The position numbers and the translations under genes were made by a program. Shown in pieces: positions 48,657 through 57,313 of a stretch of 64,000 nt of DNA. The stretch comes from Methylocaldum szegediense. Lineage in GTDB: Bacteria; Pseudomonadota; Gammaproteobacteria; Methylococcales; Methylococcaceae. Position 1 is the stretch's first letter. Every line of letters begins with the position of its first letter. A model generated the notes under the pieces. It was given only the letters and a program-made list of their open reading frames with translations. It had not been told where the DNA came from and ran no database searches. The DNA is taken from the NCBI RefSeq assembly GCF_949769195.1, contig NZ_OX458333.1, forward strand, positions 682,001-746,000, given 5' to 3'.

Positions 48657-49817
48657 TCAATAGCCGGTCAATTCGACGAAGCCTCGGCCCGTAAGGCGTT
48701 CTCCGCGCGGACCGGTTCCGGATACTGAGACAGAACCGGACCAGGTGCGGACCGACCAGTCGGTTTCCTGATTTTCGACTAAGGGCGACAGGCGCAGTTC
48801 GGTTCCGAGAGCCGGAAGATTCACTGTCCAGGCTACCGGATAACGGGTTCCCGAGGGACTTGACCAGAAAGTATTGGGGTCGAGCTTGACCTCGTTTTCA
48901 GAAATCAGCGAAACCCGTCCGTCGGCCTGGATTAAGAGCCCGTTCGAAACAGGCGGAGCGCTGCCGTCCTTGCGTCTCAATTGAAAAATCAGAATCTCGC
49001 GCCCGTCCTCGAGCTGGATCTGATACCGATTTAAAGCGATCTGTCCGCCGGGCGGAGTCATCTTCCCCCAACTGCGGTTGAGCCAAGCTTCGCCGCTTAC
49101 GCTTCGTTCGTGTTCGCCATGGCGAACCGTGCCGGAAATCGCTAGGCGGCTCAGAATATACCCGCGAAGACGTCCGCCGGCCGCTGCCGGGAAATCTCCT
49201 GCAGCCGGCATCACGGCGGGTTTCCGGGCGTCCAGCCTCAGGTCGAGCCGCGTCCCCTCGGCTTCGGCTTGTAGAGCGAACGAAAACGCTTTCTCCAGCG
49301 CCACCCGTATCGTCCAGCTATCCAACCAGATCCGGCCAGAAGTCGGATCGTATCCGCTCATGCCGAGCGCGGTCCTCGCGAAACGCTCGGATGCCCGATA
49401 ATGGTCGTTATCCGCGTCGAGGAATGCCAACAAGCCCCGATAGACATCACGAGTCGCCCAGGCCGATGGTCTCTCGGGCTCTTGGGGTTGTAGACCGATC
49501 CGTGTAATGCTCAGTAGGAAGCCATAACGGTGACCTTCTCCGGTTTGCATTTGGCCGACGAATTCCCAGACTTCGGTGGGCACTTCCGGGTGAGCCCCGT
49601 GATCCAAAGGAAAAGCCAAGGAGCGGTCGGAACGATCTTCAGGGAATTTATCTGCAATCGTCCTCAGCGTTTTCGAAAACGACGCAAAAGGCGCAGTCGC
49701 GCCGGGCGAACCGTGTTCTGCGGAACGCCGCTGCGTCGATGACGGCAGTAGCGACAGACTGATAGCAAGTAGAACGACGGCTATCCGAACGATCCCATCG
49801 CAGCGGCTAGTTGCCAT
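48657..49817 (-). CDS. CrtC/AttH-like lipocalin-fold protein (386 aa)
   Basis: Matches the hydroxyneurosporene synthase/AttH lipocalin-type pattern (WEFVGQMQTGEGHRYGF, SGEAWLNRSWG, GTRYPVAWTVNLP, YVELTG-like ending). The family includes carotenoid 1,2-hydratase but mostly uncharacterised secreted proteins. It has an N-terminal hydrophobic signal-like segment (IAVVLLAISLSLLPS, about 11-25). It precedes the di-haem cytochrome gene in the same direction, suggesting joint action on a lipid or isoprenoid substrate; that is inference. Confidence 0.82.
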   Translation of the reverse strand: MATSRCDGIVRIAVVLLAISLSLLPSSTQRRSAEHGSPGATAPFASFSKTLRTIADKFPEDRSDRSLAFPLDHGAHPEVPTEVWEFVGQMQTGEGHRYGFLLSITRIGLQPQEPERPSAWATRDVYRGLLAFLDADNDHYRASERFARTALGMSGYDPTSGRIWLDSWTIRVALEKAFSFALQAEAEGTRLDLRLDARKPAVMPAAGDFPAAAGGRLRGYILSRLAISGTVRHGEHERSVSGEAWLNRSWGKMTPPGGQIALNRYQIQLEDGREILIFQLRRKDGSAPPVSNGLLIQADGRVSLISENEVKLDPNTFWSSPSGTRYPVAWTVNLPALGTELRLSPLVENQETDWSVRTWSGSVSVSGTGPRGERLTGRGFVELTGY

Positions 49818-49961
49818 GCACTGTCCCCGGTTGCTTCACACGGACCGTTGATGCGCCCCCCAAAAGAAATAGGAGAATGGGTTGATCCGGCACGGCGAAA
49901 AGCTGCGTGAACCGAGGCCCAGGCGTGTACGGTCCTTGGCGCGGCCGAAAAGATCGCGCCA

Positions 49962-51142
49962 GTGTTTACGGGTCTGATCAATAACGTTCAACCAATATCA
50001 CCGTCAGCATGCCAATTAAACGCTTCAGCTCCGTCAAAATGGCGCGTCAAAAAGTCGATTCTCTCTCCCGAATCCGTGATTTGGCGAAGTTGGTGTACCT
50101 GGGCTAAGGCCCTGATCGGCGCCGTTCGCAGCGAAGGTTTGGACTATCGCGCCACGAGTCTCGCCTACACCACGTTATTGGCTATTGTGCCAGGGTTGGC
50201 CTTTTCCTGTTTGCTGCTGAAGGTTTTCGGTGTCAATGATCAGGTGGAACCATTTCTGCTGCAAATATTGGCTCCGCTCGGTGACAAGGCCAACGAGCTG
50301 ACGAAGGCCATTCTCGGTTTCGTGACCAATGTCAACGTGGGGGTGCTCGGCTTCGTCGGCTTGATGGTGCTTATCTACACGATCATTTCCATGCTGGAAA
50401 AGATAAAAACGGCGTTCAATCACATCTGGCGGGTTAGCCAGGCCCGCGGCTTGGCAAGACGTGCGAGCGATTACCTCAGCGTAAGTCTGCTCGGGCCGGT
50501 GCCCATTTTTTCCGCTATCGGTCTCACGGCCTCTATGCCCCGTGCTAGCGCAGTCCGGCGGCTGATTGCTCAGGAGCCGTTCGGCACCCTGTTCTATTTC
50601 GGCGGAAGCTGCTTCCCTATTTGATGATCATCGTCGCGTTTGCGTTCGTGTACATCTATATCCAGAACACGCGGGTGACCTGGCGGGCCGCGTTGTTCGG
50701 CGGCGCCGTGGGAAGTGTGACGTGGAAACGGGCCGGCCTACTGTTCGCCAAGTTTGTGGTCGGATCGACCAGTTACCACGCCATTTTTTCAAGCCTGCTC
50801 ATCGTCATCTTGTTCATGATTTGGCTGGATCTGAGTTGGCTGATTCTTTTTCTGGGAGGGCAAGCCGCTTTTTTCCAGCATCCGCATTATGCGCTTGGGA
50901 AAACCCGGTTCCTTCAGCTCAGCAATCGTTTGAAGGAGAGAATCGGGCTGGTGGTGATGTACCTGATCGGCGAACGTTTCGTTCATGGGCAAAAGCCCTG
51001 GACTATCGACGAGTCGGCGGAGCGTTTGTCGTTACCGGGGGAAACCATAAAAGACGGGCTAGCCGTGCTGCAGGCCGGCGGCTTGGTCGTGGAGACAGGG
51101 AAGGGCAACGGGAGCTTTATTCCTGGTAATGCGGTGACGTAG
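49962..51142 (+). pseudogene. YihY/UPF0761-family membrane protein gene split by a -1 frameshift
   Basis: The first frame (49962-50624) encodes the N-terminal YihY region (LAYTTLLAIVPGLAF, helices to about residue 205) and ends in an aberrant GGSCFPI before TGA. The next frame, read from 50602, resumes KLLPYLMIIVAFAFVYIYIQNTRV, the expected continuation, and runs to 51142 with a cytoplasmic winged-helix-like tail. Adding one base near 50603 restores a single protein of about 390 aa. The 5' end is unclear too: ATG 50037 in another frame (MARQKVDSLSRIRD) looks more natural than the listed start. True decay or sequencing error cannot be separated. Confidence 0.82.
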
Positions 51143-51185
51143 AGCATCTTCTGGCTTGGCATAACGCTCACGCATTACCGCTTTC

Positions 51186-51262
51186 TAGAGCACTTTCATA
51201 TCGAGTGTAGGGGGAATTTGTTCGCCCATTTCGTGCACCGAAGGCGAATAAATTCGTCTCCG
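51186..51262. repeat. Dispersed repeat, copy 2 (diverged, incomplete)
   Basis: It begins TAGAGC and shares TATCGAGTGT and GAATTxGTTCGC with the left half of the 645-747 repeat, at the same spacing. The right inverted end is not recognisable. It lies in the gap between the YihY-like and CAP-domain genes. Confidence 0.5.
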
Positions 51263-51377
51263 ATCGGAACGTTCGTGATTGCCTTTTGTCGCAAAGTAGA
51301 TACTACTGGTGAATTGTGTCCGACATGGGTACATCACGGTATGGTTGTTAATGATTCTTAACGTAATGGAGTACGTC

Positions 51378-51926
51378 ATGTGCCGCTTTCGTAACCCGCC
51401 TTTTACCGTTTTCGCCCTAATCCTATGGAGTGGTGCTGGCCTCGCTGCTCAACCCGCCGACGCTGTGGCCACCATCACCGCCCACAACTTGGTGCGCTCC
51501 GCCGACGGGGTGCCGCCGCTCATCTGGTCAGAGGAGCTGGCTACCATCGCAACCAACTATGCCTCCACGCTTGAACGGGCGAACTGCCCGGGGTCCCTGC
51601 CCCACAGCAATGCTACCGACGCGAACGGAATCCTTTTGGGTGAAAACCTCCATTGGGCCAGCGCGGTGATGTGGTCCGATGGCCGCAGAGAACCGCAGCA
51701 GCTTACCCCGGCTGATGTCGTAAATTCGTGGGCCGCCGAGAAGGCCAACTACAATTACGAAACCAACAGCTGCGCACCCGGTAGGATGTGCGGCCACTAT
51801 ACCCAGTTGGTATGGGCTGAAACCACAGAAGTCGGCTGCGGCTATGCGGTTTGCTCCAGCAACAGCGACCAAGTCTGGGTCTGCAACTACAGGCCCGCCG
51901 GCAATAATGGGCAGAGGCCTTACTGA
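51378..51926 (+). CDS. Secreted CAP-domain (SCP/PR-1-like) protein (182 aa)
   Basis: Signal peptide (1-25, ending GLAA) then a single CAP domain: ITAHNLVRSADGVPPLIWSEEL, GENLHW, MCGHYTQLVWAETTEVGCGYAVC and VCNYRPAGN. Six cysteines are placed to form disulfides. CAP His and Glu residues are present. GGAG 7 nt upstream supports ATG 51378. Function in bacteria of this type is unknown. Confidence 0.9.
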   Translation: MCRFRNPPFTVFALILWSGAGLAAQPADAVATITAHNLVRSADGVPPLIWSEELATIATNYASTLERANCPGSLPHSNATDANGILLGENLHWASAVMWSDGRREPQQLTPADVVNSWAAEKANYNYETNSCAPGRMCGHYTQLVWAETTEVGCGYAVCSSNSDQVWVCNYRPAGNNGQRPY

Positions 51927-51965
51927 TCTTCCAGGCGGGCTCTCACTGCGCGTTTGAGCCCCGTG

Positions 51966-52064
51966 TCTCGCCTTCCTGCGGGGGAGGCGAGATGCTGTTG
52001 TGGCACCGTGCCTGCGGACTGCTAGGAGGCTGAGCTGATAGACGTTGAGCCGCCTAGCGGCTCA
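51966..52064. terminator. Two hairpins after the CAP-domain gene
   Basis: TCTCGCCT (51966-51973) pairs with AGGCGAGA (51985-51992), 40 bp after the stop. TGAGCCGC (52046-52053) pairs with GCGGCTCA (52057-52064) around a 3-nt loop. Either may end the CAP transcript; the second also lies about 100 bp beyond the convergent 6PGDH-like gene. Confidence 0.5.
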
Positions 52065-52165
52065 CCAAGGAGCTGGAAAAGCCCTGTTCCACCCTTTACC
52101 GATGTCACCATTTTGCTGACGCGAAGCGGCTCGGTTTGCCCTGCCAAGCCGCACAATTGTTTGCA

Positions 52166-53179
52166 TCACGAGTTTTCACGATGCCCTCCGAACTGCCATC
52201 GCAAAGCCGATAAGAATTTGTCGGCAAACATGTCGCGCTCGCGCGACGAGAACCGCTGAAACAGCGCGGCGCTCAGTACAGGGGCGGGCACGCCTTCGTC
52301 GACAGCCGCATGTATCGTCCACCGGCCTTCGCCGGAATCCGCCACATGCTCGGAAAACTTCTCCAGATCCGGAGATTGCAGCAAGGCCGATGCTGCCAGA
52401 TCGAGTAGCCATGACCGGACCACGCTGCCTCTGCGCCACAGCTCAGCGATCTCAGGTAGATCGAAATCGAAACGGTAATACTCAGGATCGCGCAAGGGTG
52501 CGGTCTCGGCATCCTGAGTTCGGTGCTCAGAGCCGATTCCGGCGTTTTTCAAAATATTGAAGCCTTCGGCATAAGCGGCCATGAGGCCATACTCGATGCC
52601 GTTATGAACCATCTTCACGAAGTGGCCGGCTCCGGTCGGGCCGCAATGCAAATACCCCTGTTCGGCGCTGGTCAGGCCTGTATTCTGGCGTTCCAGGGTA
52701 CGCGAGGCTGCTTCGTGCGGCGGAGCCAAGGACTTAAAGATCGGGTCAAGCCTTCGAACGGGCTCTTCTTCTCCGCCGATCATCAGGCAGTAGCCTCGGT
52801 CCAGCCCCCATACGCCTCCGCTGACACCGACATCGAGATAATGAATGCCGCGCGGCTTCAAGCGTCGTGCTCTATCCATACTATCGCGGTAATGCGAATT
52901 GCCGCCGTCGACCAGGATGTCGCCGTTTTCGAGCTGAGGTGAGAGTTCGTCGATTGCCGCATCGACGAAACCGGCGGGAATCATCAGCCAGACAATACGC
53001 GGTTGGAGAAGCTTAGCCACCAAATCCTGCAGGCTCTCGGCAGCGACTGCACCTTCCTCGGACAGCGCGTCTATGGGTTGTCGCGCGCGGTCCCAAACCA
53101 CGCAGGTATGATGGCCCCGCATCAACCGGCGCACCATATTGGCTCCCATTCGTCCCAAACCGATCATACCGATTTGCAC
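52166..53179 (-). CDS. gndA: 6-phosphogluconate dehydrogenase, short NAD-type (337 aa)
   Basis: Short-form 6PGDH as in YqeC/GndA proteins, usually NAD-dependent. It has IGMIGLGRMGANM at the N-terminus, VDGGNSHYRDS, DVGVSGGVWGL and the catalytic [12 protein letters not shown]. The start GTG 53179 is chosen because AAAGGAGG lies 8 nt before it; a longer frame from 53257 lacks such support and puts 26 residues before the Rossmann fold. With the long Gnd at 45504, the organism can probably draw either NADH or NADPH from this step. Confidence 0.93.
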   Translation of the reverse strand: MQIGMIGLGRMGANMVRRLMRGHHTCVVWDRARQPIDALSEEGAVAAESLQDLVAKLLQPRIVWLMIPAGFVDAAIDELSPQLENGDILVDGGNSHYRDSMDRARRLKPRGIHYLDVGVSGGVWGLDRGYCLMIGGEEEPVRRLDPIFKSLAPPHEAASRTLERQNTGLTSAEQGYLHCGPTGAGHFVKMVHNGIEYGLMAAYAEGFNILKNAGIGSEHRTQDAETAPLRDPEYYRFDFDLPEIAELWRRGSVVRSWLLDLAASALLQSPDLEKFSEHVADSGEGRWTIHAAVDEGVPAPVLSAALFQRFSSRERDMFADKFLSALRWQFGGHRENS

Positions 53180-53283
53180 GGGCAGTCCTCCTTTCCGGTC
53201 GAGCAATAGCGGTACCGATGCGCCGAGCGAAGCTTCCGCGTTCGGAAGGTCAGGCACCGGACGCTCGATTCATTGTCCCGCTT

Positions 53284-54099
53284 TTAACGTTGACAGCTTG
53301 GACACCAATAAGTTGAGCGCTGTCCCAATCTTTCCGTTCGAATGGATTGGCCGCATCGGTAACACGGAAGACCGCTCCGGCCGTAAATTTGCAGGGTTTG
53401 CTGAAAATACCCCGGGTTTCCGTTTTCGTTGACGAAGTCGCGAAGTGTCGTACCGCCTTGCTCTATGGCTTCGGAAAGCACCGCGCGTATTGACAGAACG
53501 AGCTTTTCATAGCGGGGGAGGGCGATGCGTCCTGCCTGTCGACGCGGAGCGATGCCAGCCCGGAACAAGGCTTCGTTGGCGTAAATGTTGCCGACTCCCA
53601 CGACGACGTGACTGTCCATGATGAAGGATTTGACGGGCGTGCTTCGTCCCCGGGCCTTTCTATAAAGATAGGCTGCGTCAAAACTTGTGCTCAGGGGTTC
53701 CGGTCCGAGCCCGGCCAAGAGCGGATGGACTTGCGGATCATTTTCCGTCCAGACCACGCAGCCGAACCGGCGCGGATCATGGAAGCGGAGGCAGGTTCCG
53801 TTGGCGAGCACGATGTCGAGGTGATCGTGCTTTCTGGGCGGGCTGTCCGGGGACAGGATGCGGAGACTTCCGGACATGCCCAAATGGACGATCAGGGTTC
53901 CGCGATTCGTGCCAATCAGAAGGTATTTGCCCCGGCGCTCGACCGTTCGGACGGTCCGGCGATCGAGTCTTTCGGGCAAGTCCGCCGGAATCGGCCAGCG
54001 TAACTGGGGCTCGCGAATAACCGTCGCCTGAATCGTTTGCCCGATAAGATGGGGGGAAATGCCGCGCCGCGTGGTTTCGACTTCCGGCAACTCGGGCAT
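53284..54099 (-). CDS. mutM: Formamidopyrimidine-DNA glycosylase MutM (271 aa)
   Basis: Base-excision repair enzyme removing 8-oxoguanine. It begins MPELPEVETTRRG, where Pro2 is the catalytic N-terminus once Met is removed and Glu3 assists. The H2TH region carries VVGVGNIYANEALFRAGI. The C-terminal zinc finger has Cys pairs CYRC and CPSC. Full length, 42 bp after the DUF4340 gene in the same direction. Confidence 0.96.
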   Translation of the reverse strand: MPELPEVETTRRGISPHLIGQTIQATVIREPQLRWPIPADLPERLDRRTVRTVERRGKYLLIGTNRGTLIVHLGMSGSLRILSPDSPPRKHDHLDIVLANGTCLRFHDPRRFGCVVWTENDPQVHPLLAGLGPEPLSTSFDAAYLYRKARGRSTPVKSFIMDSHVVVGVGNIYANEALFRAGIAPRRQAGRIALPRYEKLVLSIRAVLSEAIEQGGTTLRDFVNENGNPGYFQQTLQIYGRSGLPCYRCGQSIRTERLGQRSTYWCPSCQR

Positions 54100-54141
54100 G
54101 GCGATGTGATGGGATAGCGTCCAACCACCCGCGGAGAAGAA

Positions 54142-55107
54142 TCAGTCGGCCGCCTCGTCGTCGGTTTCACCCTGCTCCTCGGATTCTTCCGGAATCGCGG
54201 GCGTGTCTTCGTCGTTCTCCTCGTCCTCGGTCTGGTTTGGCTCGGGTTCTTCAGACGGTTTCGATTCTTTTGGCTTGAGCTCTGGTTTTTGTAGGCTGAG
54301 CAACTGTTTCGAGACGCTTCCGGTCACTTCGTACTGAAGGCCCAAATCCGGACGGACAAGAAGAAGATCGAGTTCTCTTTGTACGATGAAGAATTCAATC
54401 GGGTTGCCCTCGGACAGCGTGATCCGGATCACGTCGCCTTGTGCGGACTGCTCCACTCGCTTCACGTCGATGGCCCGCGCCGTATTCCAGGCGTTGAGAA
54501 GATCCGAAACGCTTTGATTGGGCTCCGCCGGCGGCTCCAGGACCCACTTGCCGTCCTCGCCCAAGGTGGCTTTTAGGCCAGGGATGGAGATCTCTTTGAT
54601 TTTCGCGTCTTCTGGCAGAAGCTTCTTATCTACGTAATCGGTCGCAGATGCGATGAGGTGGTGAAAGAAGTCGTCAGTAACAAGATGCAAGGTATCCCCA
54701 ATCTGCACGTAGCGCCGCATGTTGATGGGATCCGACCCGCCGAACTTCAAGGTCGTCTCACCCAGAATCAACGTAGCTTTAGGCTTGTCGAGCTCGAACT
54801 TGGCGAGGTCCTCGGAACTGATCGGATACTGCGCTTCGCTGTTCGCCTCGGCGATACCGATCAACTGTCGGACGCGAACATCGTTGGCCGGGGCGCTGAA
54901 GGGCGCAGTCAAGCGCCAGTGGCCGTTCTGCTTTGCGAACGTGATGGTGTCCTTGTTTTGCAAGGTGACGGTGGTTAGCGCATTTTCGTCGACTGCCGCG
55001 AGAGGTGTTTTCTTGGGCTTTTCCTTGCCGGGCTCGAAAAAAGCGATCGCGCCGAGGATGGCGACAGCGATCAATAGCGCTAGGTTCAGGATCAGTCTCG
55101 ACTTCAT
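54142..55107 (-). CDS. DUF4340-domain protein of the GldFG-like ABC operon (321 aa)
   Basis: An N-terminal membrane anchor (LILNLALLIAVAILGAIAFF, about 4-23) is followed by a beta-rich DUF4340 domain (TVTLQNKDTITFAKQNGHWRLTAP). The C-terminal 55 residues are Glu/Asp/Pro-rich. ATG 55107 overlaps the stop of the GldG-like gene (TAATG), so they are coupled. Longer starts upstream would erase this and add an Arg-rich leader. Its function is unknown but it commonly accompanies GldFG-like transporters. Confidence 0.88.
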   Translation of the reverse strand: MKSRLILNLALLIAVAILGAIAFFEPGKEKPKKTPLAAVDENALTTVTLQNKDTITFAKQNGHWRLTAPFSAPANDVRVRQLIGIAEANSEAQYPISSEDLAKFELDKPKATLILGETTLKFGGSDPINMRRYVQIGDTLHLVTDDFFHHLIASATDYVDKKLLPEDAKIKEISIPGLKATLGEDGKWVLEPPAEPNQSVSDLLNAWNTARAIDVKRVEQSAQGDVIRITLSEGNPIEFFIVQRELDLLLVRPDLGLQYEVTGSVSKQLLSLQKPELKPKESKPSEEPEPNQTEDEENDEDTPAIPEESEEQGETDDEAAD

Positions 55108-56570
55108 TAACGTCTCCGGCGTTTGAACCAAATGGCAGCACCCGTGCCGATCAGCCCGGCGGGCAACGCGATTAGGAAACCGACGCCGATCACGCCGGAA
55201 GCGACGGGCGACAGCTCCAATTTCCGGTCTGGCGCCGTCTTGGCGGGAATATTGATCAAGGCTTCGTTTTGGCTTAGCCAATGAATGATGTTAAGGCCAA
55301 GTTCCAGATTGCCACCGTTGCCGAGAAAGGCATTGGATAGAAAGTCACCGTCGCCGATCACGACGACACGCTGCTCAGCTGGTTTCGTGTCGGCTTCCTC
55401 GGAGGACTCGACGTCTTGTTTTTCGGTTTTTTCGGCTGCAGCTTGCTCACCGGTCTCTTCTTCGGGCTTTTTGTCCGATGCGGCTGACCCATCAGCGGGT
55501 TTGATCTCGCGCGTCAAGGCGTAACCGATGTGCAGCGGGCCTTTGCGCTCTCCCTTGTCTTCATCGAATTTAATTTTGCCTTCGATCGGTCCGGTTTCTG
55601 TCCAGGATCGCTCGAGGGTACTAAGGAGCGGTTCCCGCACGAAATCGCTGTCGGCACCTTTGTCCATGGCCGCCGCGGCCGGGAATAAGGTCATCGTCTG
55701 GAAATTATAGGTGACGGGGTGCGCCGGATAATCGGCGACCAGGGCGAAAGTGGGGTCGTCGATGCCGAACAGCTGGGTGGACGCGTCTACCACGGTTCCC
55801 GGAAGGAACGTGATACCGAGCTGTTCTGCCAAGGGAGAGAGACCGTGCAAATTACCGGGATCGGCCAGCCACAACAGGTTGCCGCCTTTTTTCACATAAT
55901 CTTGGATCAGCGTGATCTCGCCGGGAAGGAGATTGGCGCGCGGTCCCGCCAACACCAAGACGTCGGTGTTGTCCGGTATATCCTGCGTGACCCCCAGATT
56001 AACCATGGATACCGTGATGCCCTTACGTTCCAGCTCTTCGCCAAACTGGCCCAGATCGTGATTCGCCTGGCCTTGCGGCGAGCGTTCCCCGTGCCCCTCG
56101 AGAAAGACGATATGTCTTTCCTTGGCTACGGCCAAACGCTGCAAGGCATTGGTCAGCGTGCTTTCCTCGGCGTTTTGGATTTTTTCAGTACGTCCTTGGT
56201 AATCCACTATCATTTCGCCGTCCATAGTGATGCCCAGTTCCCGGACCTTGTCGGGCTGAGTGTCCGGATTGACGAACTTCAGCGTCACGTCCTTTTTGTA
56301 ACGGCTGTAGCGGCCAACCTGATCCCGGATCTGGTTTCGAAGCTGCGCGTTTTCGCGAGCGTACGCGGTGATCGTGATCGGTTCCTTCATGAGATCCAGG
56401 ACCTTGCGGCTGGCATCAGACAGCGTGTGCCGGCCGCCTGCGGTCCAATCGAACTGGGCGCTGTAACGTGTGCTCAGCCAGCCCACCAAGCCGACGACGG
56501 CTAAGAACAGCACGGTGAAGAGAAGGTTCTGCAGCCGTAGTTCGAGGTGCGTCTTGCGGTTGATCTTCAT
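55107..56570 (-). CDS. GldG-like extracytoplasmic ABC-associated protein (487 aa)
   Basis: One N-terminal helix (LLFTVLFLAVVGLVGWL, about 13-29), a large periplasmic region of the ABC-type uncharacterised transport family (EPITITAYARENAQLRNQ, VFLEGHGERSPQG, LLWLADPGN), a Glu/Lys-rich low-complexity insert (about 365-395), and a C-terminal helix followed by a basic end (KRRRR). It lies between the permease (4-bp overlap) and DUF4340 gene. The substrate is unknown. Confidence 0.88.
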   Translation of the reverse strand: MKINRKTHLELRLQNLLFTVLFLAVVGLVGWLSTRYSAQFDWTAGGRHTLSDASRKVLDLMKEPITITAYARENAQLRNQIRDQVGRYSRYKKDVTLKFVNPDTQPDKVRELGITMDGEMIVDYQGRTEKIQNAEESTLTNALQRLAVAKERHIVFLEGHGERSPQGQANHDLGQFGEELERKGITVSMVNLGVTQDIPDNTDVLVLAGPRANLLPGEITLIQDYVKKGGNLLWLADPGNLHGLSPLAEQLGITFLPGTVVDASTQLFGIDDPTFALVADYPAHPVTYNFQTMTLFPAAAAMDKGADSDFVREPLLSTLERSWTETGPIEGKIKFDEDKGERKGPLHIGYALTREIKPADGSAASDKKPEEETGEQAAAEKTEKQDVESSEEADTKPAEQRVVVIGDGDFLSNAFLGNGGNLELGLNIIHWLSQNEALINIPAKTAPDRKLELSPVASGVIGVGFLIALPAGLIGTGAAIWFKRRRR

Positions 56571-57313
56571 TTTTGCAGCCGATCGTTATCCAGGCGATGG
56601 ACACTCAAGACGAGGAACGTGAGCGTGAAGAGCAGGAAGTACACGAGGTCCGTCGTCGACACCAGACCTTTCAGCAAACTCTCGTAATGGCGCAAAAGCG
56701 AGAGATATTCGAGCACGCCGCCTGTGGAGTTACCGGTCCAGTCGATGATCCACAAAAGCAGCAAGGCGCCGAATGTGCTGATTGCGGCGATGGTCGGCTG
56801 GCTCGCGAGCGCCGACATGTAGAGTCCCACTGAGGCGAAGCCGGCCAAAAGCAATATCAGGGCCATGATACAGGCAGCTAGCTTGCCCATGTCCAATCCG
56901 CCGCCGACCAGTAGCGACAGCGGCATCAGCGCGATCATCGCGACCATGATGAGCAGAAAGCCGAATACGCCGAAATATTTCCCGAGAATGATCTCGGTCA
57001 TCGACACCGGAGCGGTGAACAGGAGGCTCAGCGTGCGGTTGCGGCGCTCCTCGCTGATCAGCCGCATAGTCAGGAGTGGCGTGACCAGAAGGAGGATCAC
57101 ACCCGCATTGCCGAACAGCGGAACGGTGATCAGGTCGGTGACTCCGGGCGCGTCCTCCATGCCGGCGATACGCGCTTGCAGCATCATGTAATAGTCGAGC
57201 TGCGCTAGGAACATGTAGCCCAAAATAATCTGAATGACGCCTAGAATCGACCAGGCCAAAGGCGAAAGAAACAACGTGCGGAGCTCCCGCCCCGCGATGA
57301 CGAGGGCCATCAT
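56567..57313 (-). CDS. ABC-2 type permease, GldF-like (248 aa)
   Basis: Six membrane helices in the ABC-2 pattern, with ELRTLFLSPLAWSILGVIQIILG at the N-terminus and LISEERRNRTLSLLFTAPVSMTEIILGKY between helices 2 and 3. It overlaps the ATPase gene upstream and the GldG-like gene downstream by 4 bp each, so all three are translationally coupled. Confidence 0.9.
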   Translation of the reverse strand: MMALVIAGRELRTLFLSPLAWSILGVIQIILGYMFLAQLDYYMMLQARIAGMEDAPGVTDLITVPLFGNAGVILLLVTPLLTMRLISEERRNRTLSLLFTAPVSMTEIILGKYFGVFGFLLIMVAMIALMPLSLLVGGGLDMGKLAACIMALILLLAGFASVGLYMSALASQPTIAAISTFGALLLLWIIDWTGNSTGGVLEYLSLLRHYESLLKGLVSTTDLVYFLLFTLTFLVLSVHRLDNDRLQK

